A stretch of 64,000 nt of DNA, from the NCBI GenBank assembly GCA_030710605.1, contig CP092865.1, forward strand, positions 29,048,190-29,112,189. Direction: 5' to 3'. The notes beneath the pieces are model-generated. The model ran no database searches and was not told the DNA's origin. It was given only the letters and a program-made list of their open reading frames with translations. Below, one piece after another: positions 20,156 through 30,867 of the stretch. The number at the start of each line of letters is the position of its first letter. Position 1 is the first letter of the stretch. The stretch is from Cordylochernes scorpioides. Lineage: Eukaryota; Arthropoda; Arachnida; Pseudoscorpiones; Chernetidae. A program made the translations under genes and the position numbers.

Positions 20156-20390
20156 TATATACCAATTTATAGAAAAAATGGTTATCCTGCAAGAAATATG
20201 GGTGATGGAAAACTTCTGATTTCATTTTGAATTCAGCATGAAAACCTACATTAGAATCAACATCAGGTTTTCTCCGGCAAAAAAAAAAAAAAAATTTTTT
20301 GTAGACCCGTGTTATCTATATTAACAACTGTGATATGACTTGACAATACAATTATCTACATATTAAATCACATTAGGTTCGAAATTCATG

Positions 20391-20480
20391 ATGATCGTCC
20401 CCCGCCGCTTTTATTTTCACTCAGATACATCTAATTGCTCAATGACAGAAGATAAAATATTTTATTTTTACTCTTTAGTG
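20391..20480. repeat. Left inverted repeat of a 4.4-kb region
   Basis: ATGATCGTCCCCCGCCGC, then TTTTATTTTCACTC and CAATTGCTC-like sequence, match the reverse complement of 24660-24746 over about 90 bp with few differences. The two may be the ends of a large element or two inverted copies of one repeat. Confidence 0.5.
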
Positions 20481-21600
20481 CAATTAAATAAAAGATTTTA
20501 AAAAATGTATTTTTATTTATTATTTCACCTTTGAAAAAAAAAAGAACATTTTTATAACATAAATTTGTTCATTTATGAAGAAAAACAAGTGTCGCGGCAT
20601 TTTCAAATGCAATGCTTGCTACCAATTAAAAACACTGAATAGCCATCACTTAGAAATGTCACCTAATCACAATAACAGTCATAAATATCAATTCACCTCA
20701 TCCAATGTAAAGTTTTGCGCAGAGGCGATATCGTAGCCAATGAGAATCTTCCGAGGCGCGATTATTGCTAGTTGAAAACTTTACCCACCCAATGCAAAGC
20801 TATTTCACCATTATTTCGTCTATAAAATATTCAATTCCACAAAACAATTAATTATAATAACGCTACTTAAAAAAATAAATAAATTTGAATTTCAAACAAA
20901 ACTTGCGAATATCTCACCCTCACATCTTCCTTCATCTTTACCTACACCCATCGCCAGAGCAAATCCCAAACACACCTTCATGGGATTACCATAGTTCATC
21001 GCTTTCACGTAGATAACAACTCCGCCTTTGCCGGTCCCAAGCCCGGATGAAAAAGGAGGAGGGGGAGCAGTAACAAGCTCTCTAAAAAACCTGGGTTCAG
21101 CTGGCCCGGCTGATAGTACCCTGTAAGGGCTCATAATCCAGGGATATAGAATGAGCAGCATCTGTACTCCATGTTAGGAGCAGTTGCACATGGCGTCTAT
21201 TCCTCATGTCAGAGGCGGCTATTTATTTTGGAGCTAAGTCGGCCTGCCACTGAGTAGTGCTCCCAGTCTTAATGACAAAGGCAGACGCATTCTACTTCAT
21301 CCAGTCATGATGGTTGTCAAACAGATACCATCAAGAGTCACAACTTGATGCCCCAATATGATTGAGTGGAGATAAGAAAGAAGAAGACGTAGATAACTCT
21401 CAAAAAGGGATTCAACACTAGCCATCTTTAACAAACATAACCAATTTCAACAAACCACAGACATTTAAAACAAACATAGTCATCTTCAATTAACCATAGT
21501 AATCTTCATACAACCATAAACATCTTCAACCAGCCATTCCATCATAATACGCCACAGTACCATTCAAAAAGGGAATCCAAACGGCCCTAGCACTTTCACC
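20481..21600. other. Region without identified gene; dispersed-repeat-like sequence
   Basis: There is a CCAAT and a TATAAAA near 20740 and 20820 but no supported gene downstream. From 20890 to 21390 the sequence has the look of a LINE 3' region (CCTGGGTTCAGCTGGCCCGG) without a recognisable reverse-transcriptase frame. At 21420-21545 a degenerate repeat of about 30 bp (ATCTTCAA ... AACCATA) is visible. Confidence 0.35.
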
Positions 21601-22049
21601 ATGCAACCATATTGTAATGATAATCACTATACCCATCTTAATATTCTATGTATCCCAATAAAGTTAAATTCCTACATAGATCCCCTTCCAAATCAAAATG
21701 TTATAAACCCCACCAACCTATCACCCACAGACCTTCTCGAGAACCTAAATAACCTCAATTTTCCTCGCACACCAATTGAGTCGTTCCTACATTTAGCACC
21801 AGCTACTTCTAACGATTTTTGACACCCAATTGACTTGAATGCTTCGTTAAAAACAACGCATCTAACATATTTTTAATTTTTTCTTTCCAATCAAATCTCA
21901 TACCAAATAATCCATGTACATCACCAAGTTTCCCCATTACACAATCAAGCCATATCATGAAATACATTTCTACGCAAGCTGCCTAATTGTTCATCTGGTC
22001 ACTTGATACAGACAGACAGACGGACATACAGGAAAGCAAGTTAAATAAA

Positions 22050-22219
22050 ATCTTTTAAAAATGCTCCAATGGTCTCCGATTCTTGCAAAAATACAACCCC
22101 ATTAGTGAGTACAAGTAACCAAACGGGACTCTGGCACATTTGTAAGTGCAAAATCGAACTGCTTTTCACATGTGTAGACATGTGGTGCACTTACAGTAAA
22201 AACAGTCGCCTACTTCTAC
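22050..22219 (+). repeat. SINE body, left part (split by a LINE insertion)
   Basis: AATGCTCCAATGG, CGATTCTTGCAAAA and TGTGGTGCACTTACAGTAAA match the minus-strand SINE at 24775-25098. The tRNA-like head is missing. The copy is cut at 22219 and resumes at 23401. Confidence 0.7.
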
Positions 22220-23400
22220 CCACCTACTTCTGACCTGCAGGCTTGGATCTTCGGCGGGTCCGGCCTTGAGGACGACGCCCTGACCATCCTCGCGTCGGCA
22301 AAGCTGCCCGTCTATCGCCACTTTGTCCAGGTTGGGCTCGGTGAAGTGGAGGACCCGCTCATCGCCTGGACCAGAACACTCCAGCGCCGGGGATGCCTTC
22401 CTTCATCCTCCATCATTGTATAAATATGTGTAATGAAGAGATCCTGTCGACTCATGTAATGATGTGAAATCCAGTAGCTTTTGTAGAGATCCTGTCGACT
22501 ACTGAAATAAAAGTTGAAGTCCTGGTAGCTCTTGTTGTACTGTGTTGACCAAGAGGAACAGTCAGGATGTAGAGTTTTCCAGTACCTCTCTGCACCTTGG
22601 AAGACCTTTCAAAGTTCTCACAAAATACAGGCAGTCGTGGTCGAGGCAGAGTGGAAAGTTTGGGATGTCCACACAAAAAACGAAGACACAAATGCACTAA
22701 GAAAGTTCCGTTAACAGATAAAAGTTGAGCCAGGAGCGAAAGATGGAGATAGAAGAGTCCTTACAAGTCTACATGGTGAATGAGGAGGACCTTGGTGACA
22801 ACCGACGTGAGCTTGCGTCGAGGGTGAACTCAACTGAACTGAACTGAACTGTACTGAGCTGTCAAGAGACTGTAAGGTGATGATTTATAGGTTAAAGACG
22901 GGGTGACCTTATGTGACAGGGGCGTTTGAGAAAGGGCGCCTTTACCTGTCCAGGTGTGAGAGGGGTCTCTGCATTCCACCACATGTGACAGTGTGGGTGG
23001 CCTGTCGTGGGAATTGTGAATCTACCTGATTTATGACTTACATCTTTAGACTTTGTTGTTTTGGTAATACTATGCTCGATCTCTGCTTTAGCTCAACTTT
23101 TAAATCTATTACAGATTTTATTTATTTATCCACTTTGTACAAATTACATTACATAGGTGATGCAATGACACAGATTAATCATGTGCATAATTATTTATAG
23201 ATGTGTTACTATATACAACATGACAATCTTATTATAAGTTATATACACAGTATGGGGTTGTTGGTTTAAATTACCATAGATGTATATATTTCAATTTTGT
23301 ATATATATTTTATTATTTCTTAAACTGTTGTTACTATTCTCTTTGAACTTGTAATATTGTCGAGATGACAATAAAAATGTTTTAATTGTAAAAAAAAAAA
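22220..23400 (+). mobile_element. 5'-truncated non-LTR retrotransposon inserted in a SINE
   Basis: ACTTCTAC flanks both sides (22212-22219 and 23401-23408), an 8-bp target duplication that splits the SINE. The insert carries the last 63 codons of a LINE protein, a long 3' UTR and an ending AATAAAAATG ... poly(A). It belongs to the same family as the LINE at 38460-46450 and the fragment at 52101-53010. Confidence 0.75.
22232..22423 (+). pseudogene. LINE protein C-terminus
   Basis: The 63-residue end contains LQAWIFGGSGLEDDALTILA and EDPLIAWTRTLQRR before TAA. The same tail, diverged, is seen at 46190-46380 and 52101-52270. The reverse-transcriptase domain is missing through 5' truncation, so only the family link can be stated. 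Confidence 0.7.
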
Positions 23401-23460
23401 ACTTCTACACACCATGATTATCATGGCCTGTACAACGTGTACTAGGGATAATTAAAAAAA
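23401..23460 (+). repeat. SINE tail, right part
   Basis: ACCATGATTATCATGGCCTG, then GTGTACTAGGGATAA and an A-rich end, complete the SINE that starts at 22050. Confidence 0.7.
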
Positions 23461-23694
23461 AAAACAACCTCACTCAATGAATCACCCACTCTTCTATTTA
23501 TTCAAATAACTCATTTAGGCAAATATACAAACCATCTTCACGAATCAAAACATCACCACTAGGTCCGAATTCTCTCTCTTTTCCACTCAGTGCAATATAT
23601 CATACCAAGGCACATTCATTCAATAAACCCCACTCATGAGCACTACTGAAATCGTATGCAGTTACGTCCAACATCACTAAAATAAACCAACTAA

Positions 23695-23845
23695 TGGGAT
23701 AAAATAGTACGAAAGTGAAATTGTACTGGGATCAAGTGGATAAATAAAAAAAAAAATACATCTCCTGATCGTTCAGTCAATGACCACTCCATCAGCAACT
23801 TTTAGTTTCACAATCAGGAAATGCCTCTTTTTTAATTAAACCAAC
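23695..23845. repeat. Ribozyme family B fragment without core
   Basis: AAATAGTACGAAAG, ATTGTACTGGGAT and CATCAGCAACTTTTAGTTTC match the unit ends of family B. The hammerhead part is not included. Confidence 0.55.
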
Positions 23846-24659
23846 TAAGCCAACCATCGCATAGGCGCATCTGCACCCACCACCACGGTCGCCATATCGG
23901 CTTCCACATAGACGATAAAAAAATCAGCAGCTATAGTATCATTATTCAACTTACCCCGATATTACAAGAAACAACGCCTACATCAATGTCAATATACATA
24001 TATACACTTAAATGTTGGCTTGAAAATCAACTCTTTTGTTTTTAAAAACATATTTTCCACTTTTATATATTTTAATATTTTAATTGTTTGAATATTCTAA
24101 TATACCATGGTATATATCACTATTTTTTCTATTCTAATCATTTTTAAAAGCTTTTATTTAACTTGCTTTTCTGTCTGTCCTCAAATCTTACAATCGATTT
24201 TTAATATACTTTTAGAGCACGTAGGAATCTGAAATTTGGTACACTTTTCAGACCCCGATGACAATGCATGTTGACAACTGTGTTGTCAGGGTGATCAGAA
24301 ATTGACAAATTTCCAAATTGTCTTTCAAATTTTGTAAATTAATTTTAATATACTTCCAGATCACATAGAAGCATGAAACTTTTAACACTCACTCAGTCCA
24401 ATGAACAATGCATGTGTACAATTTTTCAGACTTCTGGGTGGTCGGAGTGGCCAGAAATGAACAAATTTCTGTATTTCTTTTTAAGTCTTGTGTTACGCCC
24501 CTTACATTGACCAATCCGCCGCGAGCAGGCTTCCGTCTATTTAAGGCCTAATCCCCAGTGAAATTTTGATTCTAAATTTTGTAAATTCACGACTAAAAAT
24601 TAACTAAAAATTAAAAAGGTAAAAATACATTTTAAAAAAAGATTCTATTCTAATGTGCT

Positions 24660-24746
24660 AAAAAGGAAAAAATAAAATATTGTATCTTCTGTCATTGAGC
24701 AATTAGATGTATATGAGTGAAAATAAAAGCGGCGGGGGACGATCAT
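24660..24746. repeat. Right inverted repeat of the 4.4-kb region
   Basis: This is the reverse complement of 20391-20480, ending GCGGCGGGGGACGATCAT. I do not see an unambiguous target duplication outside the pair. Confidence 0.5.
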
Positions 24747-24774
24747 ATTTAGAGAAGAGGTAAAAATATAGCAA

Positions 24775-25098
24775 ACACTTATTTTTATTTTATTTTTTGC
24801 TTATCCCTAGTACACGTGGTACAGGCCATGATAATCATGGTGGGTAGAAGTAGGCGATTGCTTTTACTGTAAGTGCACCACATGTCTAAACATGTGAAAA
24901 GCAGTTCGACTTTGCACTTACATATGTGCCAGAGCCCATTTGGTTACTTGCACTCACTGATGGGGTTGGACTTTTGCAAGAATCGGGGGCCATTGGAGCA
25001 TTTTTCAAATTAAAATCAGAAAAAAAGTGCCCTGAGGGAATCGAACCCGGGTCGTAGCGGTCGAAAACCAACGGTTTAGACCATCCTCCCACCGACTG
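24775..25098 (-). mobile_element. tRNA-derived SINE, full copy
   Basis: On the minus strand a tRNA-like head (25096 to 25027, with the perfect B box GGTTCGATTCC) is followed by a body with GTGGTGCACTTACAGTAAAA and a tail ACCATGATTATCATGGCCTG ... CTAGGGATAA plus A-rich sequence. Partial copies at 22050-23460 and 30868-31240 share the body and tail, which defines the family. An RNA polymerase III internal promoter is expected from the head. Confidence 0.75.
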
Positions 25099-25134
25099 TC
25101 TAGCGTCAGGTTAAAATCCTTGTTCCTGCTTTTC

Positions 25135-25300
25135 TTTATTCATTGTTTAATGGCCTGGACATAACTCTATTTGTTCATTAGAGGCTGTATGATAGGGTGC
25201 CGAGCAGATATGCCTTATTCCATTCTTCTTCAAAGCACTTTCAAATTCTTGACTCTTGAAATTCGAAGCATTATCCGATATGAGGACTTCTAGCAATTCA
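25135..25300 (-). pseudogene. Gypsy-type integrase fragment, downstream half
   Basis: The minus strand reads LLEVLISDNASNF, SQEFESALKKNGIRHICSAP and YHTASNEQ. This is the integrase core around the second catalytic aspartate (SDN), with a position close to the expected glutamate. It continues the fragment at 30131-30350, and the LINE between them split it. Frameshifts and stops show that it is dead. Confidence 0.7.
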
Positions 25301-25437
25301 ACAACAACAACAAAACAACTTTATTAGGGCATCTTGCCCTGTACCGATTCGCCGTGGCATTACAGACAATATTAAACACAAGAGAAAAGGGAAAGATGGA
25401 GTATTTACAGTTAAGGTATGGTAAACAGGGTGACTTT

Positions 25438-28400
25438 TTATTGTGCCCCTGTTCTTCTCTCTTCCATGAGTGCAATTTTATTTCCAACCGCTTTTTGATA
25501 GTTGAACAGTTCAATTGCCCAACTTTTCTTATCTGAAACAGTTTTTATTAGCTTTATTGAGTTCAAATGCGGTCTAGGAAGACTTTTCAGGATCTTTTTT
25601 CTCTCTCCTTCCAGATCCCCGCACTCAGCAATAAAATGGTATATTTCATCAGTTATCTGACTTCCACATAACCCACAATACAAATTTTCTTTCTTAATTG
25701 CGTAAATATGATTTTCTTTGATCAATGTTGACATTAATCTGATCTGTGCAATAAAACTCACTAAAGCTGAGGACAAATTGCATGAAAAATAATGTTCTGG
25801 AATGAATGAATCATAAAGTAACCTATAGTTTGAGTATGTTTTCGTAAGAGATAATTTAGCCAGATCTTGCTGCAATAGCTGTTCAATTTTTATTTTTAGT
25901 ATATTCGGAAGTTCGATCTGTATGTCATCATAATTTAACCTATAGTTTAGCCATGTGAGTCCACAATGATTGATGATATCCATAATATTCTTACAGAATC
26001 CTATAGGTTTTTTTGTCATTAAGGAAATTTCCTTTAATCTCTTCCAGCATAGCTTAGGTAGTCTATTGTCTTCCATCTTTTGTAATCTAATGAAGTATTT
26101 CATAATTAATTTGATCGTTGTAAAAGTCAGAGATATTCTGCCAGTTTCCAGCCTTATAATATACCCTGGTATATATCTTGGTAGATTCAGAAAGTTTTTT
26201 ATAAACGTATTCTGTAATTGGTCTATAATATCCGTATTGTCCCAAGCCCACACAGGGGCCGCATAGAGTAGTATTGATTTAATAACTAAGTCAAATAGAT
26301 TCAGTGCAACTTTTAATGAGTTAATTTTTTCTTTTTTATCAGTCTAATAATTGCATTTATTGCCGTATTTGCTTTGGCTTTATAAAAGAGGGCTACCTTT
26401 TTGCTATTATTAGTGGAAGTGAATGGATATCCCAAATATGTAATATTGGACGCAACAGTCAGTGGGGTGTCTCCCCAGTACCAGTTTTCGTGTCTTGCCG
26501 GTCTTCCTCCATTTCTGAATACCATTATTTTGGACTTATTTTCATTTAAAACTAATTTGTTATTATCCAGGTAAGACTTTAGTAAATTGATTTTAATTTG
26601 CAGATTAATTTTCGATTCTCCAATTATGGCTATGTCATCCGCATACAAAAGTAGGTGTAAAACACCAAAATCGGGGAGATGAAATCCTGTAAGTGCTGAG
26701 TTATTATAAAGTTCTATTAGGTCGGCCATATATAGTATAAATAAAAGTGGGGAAAGTGATTCTCCCTGCAACACTCCAGAATTAATTTTCACATTACTTG
26801 AATATTGTCCTTTCCATCGGATAGTAATCTTAGCTTCTTGGTAAAAGTTTTTTATCAGCATTACAAATTTATTGCTAATGCCCATTTTGTGCAATTTTTG
26901 CCAAAGTAAATCATGTGGGACTGTGTCGAAAGCTTTAGTCAAATCGACGAAGAAGACATATAGCTTGCCTCGTTTTCTTCTCAGAGATAATTGGATGAGT
27001 GAATTCAGTAGTAGTATATGGTCAGTGCATGATCGGTTCTTACGGAAGCCTGCTTGGTTTTCTAAAATAATCTCTCTTTTTTTCTATCCAGTTGTTTAAT
27101 CTGTTTATTAGTATTGTAGTAAATAATTTAGATATATTACTGCAGAGGGCAATCCCTCTATAATTTGTTGGGTTATTCTTATCACCGCTTTTATATATAG
27201 GGTGTACTATTGAGTTCGTCCAGAGTTGCGGGTATTTTTCTGTGGACATTATTTTGTTGAATAGGTTTATCAATTTAGTTAAAGTCGATATCGGTAAATT
27301 CTTTAGCAACTCATTTGGTATACCATCGAGTCCCACTGCTTTGCCATTCGCTAGTTTTTTAACTACATCATGGATCTCTTCAAGGGTTATTTCCGCGTCT
27401 AAATCTGGATCTTTCCAACCGATCATCTGGTTTAACGTAAAAGTAGCTCCCTTATTTTCTTTGTTCAGTAAATTTTTATAAAATAAAAACCATTCTTTTA
27501 TATCAATCTCTTCTTGTATTATTGTTTTTTTTTCTAAAGGATGCAATGGCATTCCAGAAGGATTTGGGATCTTTGGCGTTTTTTATCATTTCATTCTTGT
27601 CCTTGTTGAATTCATCTCTTTTTCTTTGCAGGAGCTTAAAATATTCCCTCCTAGCCTCAATATATTTTTGGCGGTCGTGTATGTTATTTGAGTTCCTACA
27701 TCTTTGTAAACTTACTTTGGTCGTTTTTTTCATAATGTAACAATCTTTGTCATACCAAGGTTTTGAAAGTTGGTGTCGTCGTTTAACAAATTTAATTATA
27801 TTTGCCGATTCCATTGCCGTGTAGATCTGTTTAGTAAAATTTACTGTTTCTGTATTAATATCGGTTTCATTTCCATCTACAATATCACTTAAATTATGTT
27901 TTAGCATCTCCACATTTTCTTTCGTCCAAATGAATTTTCGTGTTAGTATTTCATTGTTATACGAGGATTTAATAGCTTCATACCCAGTATTAATTTGTAA
28001 AACAATTGGTAAGTGGTCTGAATATGAAAGTTCTTCGATCCACATATCCGATATAATCTGTGTTAAACCGTGTGTGTACATAAAATAATCCAAAACCGAT
28101 GAACCTCTTTCTGAAATAAAAGTGAATGAGCCGTACGTATCACCCCTAGTTCTTCCATTAGCTATTGTTATAGAATTTGAATCAGTGAATGAAATTAGTT
28201 TTTCAGATAGTTTCGAAGATATTAGGTCTTTAGATTTCCTATATTTGTTGAGGGGTGAATTTAGTTTCAGTGGGTTATGGAAGCCTCCAGCATTGCCTAT
28301 TCTAATATTGATATCACCGGCTATTAGCACTTCGTTACCTTCACTCAGGTGATAATCAATATGCCTAAGTAAATTTGTTGAATTTTGTTCTTCTAATGCA

Positions 28401-28926
28401 TTAGGAGGTAAATATGCAAACAGCAAACATATACTCTCAGTGGTTTTGTCTAGAAATTTGTGCGTCAAGACAGATATCCAGTAAGGGTTTGTTTCGATTT
28501 TTCTAACCGTATGTTGAAAGTTTTTTTTATTCCAATCAGAATTCCCCCCGAGCCCCTTCCCTTTAGTTCTGTTTTCATTGCTGGGCTTTGAATTATGTAG
28601 TATTCCTCTGTTAATAATTCGATAACATTAGTAATCCATGTTTCATTTAGTGCAAAAAGTTCGTATTTTTTTAGGTATTCAACGAGTGGAAATATTGATG
28701 TTATTCTATTAAATCCATTTATATTCCATTGTAACATTTTAATTTTAGTATCTATATGTTTGGCCTGGGTTACTTGTTTGTCTTTTATTGCCGATTCACA
28801 GTTTTTCGTATGTGGATATCTAATTTTAGTTGTATTTCTATCTGATATATTTTTCGTAATCTTTGGGTTTTTAATTTTAGAAGTTTTAGCCGTGAGTGTT
28901 TTATCATAAAGTGGCTGAATGGACAC
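25438..28926 (-). pseudogene. LINE ORF2: endonuclease and reverse transcriptase, with frameshifts
   Basis: This is the enzyme for target-primed reverse transcription. Reading 5' to 3' on the minus strand: AP-type endonuclease (KMLQWNINGFN, ALNETWI, AGDINIRIG and, near its end, YSDHLPIVL), a basic linker, then reverse transcriptase (NGKAVGLDGIPNELL, NYRGIALC, VDLTKAFDTVPHD, GVLQGESLSPLLF and the active site YADD in LLLYADDIAI), and a C-terminal part with the finger-like CGLCGSQITDEIYHFIAECG. Four frameshifts separate the pieces, near 28530, 27535, 27080 and 26330, and each lies in a run of A on the coding strand. Apart from these I see no internal stop in the pieces. It is either recently inactivated or intact with homopolymer sequencing errors. 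Confidence 0.8.
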
Positions 28927-28992
28927 TATATTAGAGATCTGTTTATCAATCTGGAAAGTCTTATTTACATTCGGTGTTATGTTCTGTTTTTG

Positions 28993-29955
28993 CTATATCT
29001 TATTTCCATTATTATTGACAACTTGGCCATTTACAGCTTCAAAAACTACACCGTTTACAATAAGTTTGTTATCTCTCAGCTTTGATCGAGTGCCTTTTTC
29101 AAAAAGTTCTTTCCTTTTAGCTATAAGAATAAGCCGTTGGTCTCTAATCTTTTTACTATAATCTTTATTTATGTAAATTTTGCTATCTCTAAGTTTAGTC
29201 GTATTTTTGAATAATTTAATTCTATCCTCGTATTCAGGCATTGAAATCAAAATAGGCGATTTATTAGCCTTCCCAAGTCTATGGCATTTAGATATATTTA
29301 TATTTTCTAGAATTTGCATTTTTTCTTTTATAATAGATTTAACTTTTTGAAGACTTTCAGCTGGTGCTTCATTCGCTTCTCCCTCAACTCCGTAGAAAAC
29401 GAGATTTGGCTCCCGCAGCTTCATCTCCAGAAAGTCGGTCCTGGCTTCAATTTTCCTTAACTTAGTTACATTCTCAGAGACTATCTCGTTCGTGGCAGCC
29501 AAGGTTTCCACACAAGTTGTTAGCTTCATTTCAACTCCAAGAAGTCTCTGGTCCCACTCTATTATTCTTTTCTCGATGTTTGACAATCTCGTATCTATTC
29601 TCTCACCAAGATTTCTGATCTCTGATGATATTTGGACGATCATTGTCTTCAACTCAGTATCAGGCGATTCCTTCACTGTGGGAGTTGGCTCTGTAAACAA
29701 GGTTGTCTGCTTTTTGGGGCCAGGGTTAGGCTCAATACCACTGATCATTAGGAGTATACATATGACCTGGATACAATAGCCGCTGGATATGTTCAGTAGT
29801 AGTATAGGAGTGCCATCATATCCAAATCCAGCGTTTAATTTCCGATACAATCTCAGTTTGCGTTTAACCAACTCTTGTATTAGGCATTCTGGCCGTTTGA
29901 AACAAATTATGCTATAGAGAACTAGCAACAAGCATGCAAATTTCAGAATTTTCAT
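28993..29955 (-). CDS. LINE ORF1 protein with hydrophobic N-terminus and 2A-like motif
   Basis: This 320-residue ORF1 is the RNA-binding partner of the LINE. Residues 3-19 form a hydrophobic segment like a signal peptide. A second hydrophobic stretch (60-72) leads into GIEPNPGP at 73-80, a 2A-like ribosome-skipping motif, which would separate the two parts between G79 and P80. A coiled-coil-rich region (about 95-175) follows, and then a C-terminal domain starting EPNLVFYGVEGEANE that resembles the RNA-binding part of L1-type ORF1 proteins. The frame ends at a TAG (28993-28995) and ORF2 continues in the same frame 22 codons later. 2A sequences are known from several APE-type non-LTR elements. 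The first residue of the usual DxExNPGP consensus is G here, so skipping efficiency is uncertain. Confidence 0.8.
   Translation of the reverse strand: MKILKFACLLLVLYSIICFKRPECLIQELVKRKLRLYRKLNAGFGYDGTPILLLNISSGYCIQVICILLMISGIEPNPGPKKQTTLFTEPTPTVKESPDTELKTMIVQISSEIRNLGERIDTRLSNIEKRIIEWDQRLLGVEMKLTTCVETLAATNEIVSENVTKLRKIEARTDFLEMKLREPNLVFYGVEGEANEAPAESLQKVKSIIKEKMQILENINISKCHRLGKANKSPILISMPEYEDRIKLFKNTTKLRDSKIYINKDYSKKIRDQRLILIAKRKELFEKGTRSKLRDNKLIVNGVVFEAVNGQVVNNNGNKI
29716..29739 (-). promoter_or_regulatory. 2A-like translational recoding site
   Basis: Codons for G-I-E-P-N-P-G-P at residues 73-80 of ORF1. The essential NPGP and the glutamate are present; the canonical aspartate two positions before the glutamate is glycine. 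Confidence 0.6.
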
Positions 29956-30130
29956 CTCGTCCTTACAACAGTTTTATTATTATTATCTCTTATAAATAAG
30001 TTATAACTTAACTTTTCCCCTTTTTTTCAGTAATTATCCGCTTTAACTAAGAAAAAATATAAATTACTTACAAATTATTCGGGAGCGTTTCTCAATGCGG
30101 CCGCTTGCCTTGGCCTCCTGGCGGCGAAAT

Positions 30131-30350
30131 GACTTCTAGCAATTCATGTGTTGCAAACAACCTTCGCAACTCCAATACAAACTTTCATGAACCGATATGG
30201 CTTCAGGCCACTTCGAGTAAGCGCATCAACCACTATCAAGATCATTTGACCGGGTATAGGTCCTGCATGGTTAATATGAAGTCTGGTCCAAAAGGCTTTG
30301 CTGGCCAAACCCAGAGTACTGCACGAAGGTTTGAAAAACATTCAAATATA
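30131..30350 (-). pseudogene. Gypsy-type integrase fragment, upstream half
   Basis: The minus strand reads FWTRLHINHAGPIPGQMILI then VVDALTR, the start of a Ty3/Gypsy integrase core (the first catalytic aspartate is expected in this DFAGP-like motif but reads N-H here). A frameshift follows before LFATHELLEV-like sequence at the LINE junction. It is joined logically with 25135-25300. Confidence 0.7.
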
Positions 30351-30380
30351 TATTATAGAAGTTATAATGGCCGGGGCAAG

Positions 30381-30867
30381 TGACTTCCAGGAAAAGTAAT
30401 TTAGATTTTTCCAGTTATTTTTATTGTAATTCTTTGGAAATTTGATATAGAAACCTGAGAAAGAGAACTTTTATATTTCTTTCTCCTTTTAGAATATATG
30501 CATAATCCATATATATTCTTTATGATATTTGAAAATTGCTGAATTATAACAACTGAATAAAGAATTAACTTTAATTTTGCCAGTTTTTTTTAACTTGTGA
30601 TTCCAAGGAAGCTTGAGATAGAAACCTGGATTTTTGAATTCCTTCCTCTTCTTAGGTTATGAAACATCGCAGAAGAAATCAAGTCTCAAATCCTCTTCCT
30701 GAGTTGAAGCCTCACCGACAGATATCATATTTACATAAATGTAAGGATATCACGTGCAAGTTCGAGGTTCTTTCCTCGTCTTTTTTATTGTTACAAATAT
30801 TTTTGTCATTCTATCTGTGTAATTTATAAACAATATTCAAAGTGGTGTTTATTCAACAGGGCTTTGA
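30381..30867. other. AT-rich spacer, nothing identified
   Basis: Two loosely similar stretches (GATATAGAAACCTGAGAAAG and GATAGAAACCTGGATTTTTG) suggest an old duplication. No gene is supported. Confidence 0.35.

Larger units (their letters stand above)
16338..20311 (-). mobile_element. CACTGG-ended DNA transposon with long inverted repeats (CMC-like?)
   Basis: The left end reads CACTGGTCAACAACATTTTT and the right end, on the other strand, CACGGGTCTACAAAAAATTT. Similarity continues inward for about 110 bp (shared TTTTCATGCTGA and CATCACCCA/AATCACCCA). Both sides are flanked by TTA (16335-16337, 20312-20314), a 3-bp duplication. Inside are a decayed minus-strand gene and a nested Tc1-like element. 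The termini and 3-bp duplication suggest the CACTA/Mirage/Chapaev group, but that placement is inference. Confidence 0.6.
25301..30130 (-). mobile_element. Near full-length non-LTR retrotransposon (LINE)
   Basis: A 16-bp target duplication GACTTCTAGCAATTCA (25285-25300 and 30131-30146) bounds a 4.8-kb minus-strand insert that ends in a TTG microsatellite, typical of LINE 3' ends. ORF1 and the ORF2 endonuclease, reverse transcriptase and C-terminal region are all present in order. It inserted into a Gypsy integrase remnant. Clade: Jockey/CR1-like by layout, not resolved. Confidence 0.85.

Noticed and set aside
20740..20830. CCAAT and TATAAAA boxes resembling a promoter
   Set aside because: No supported gene follows, and the area lies within repeat-like sequence.
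20892..21161. 89-codon minus-strand frame with a proline-rich stretch
   Set aside because: The surrounding sequence looks like a dispersed repeat and the frame has no recognisable motif.
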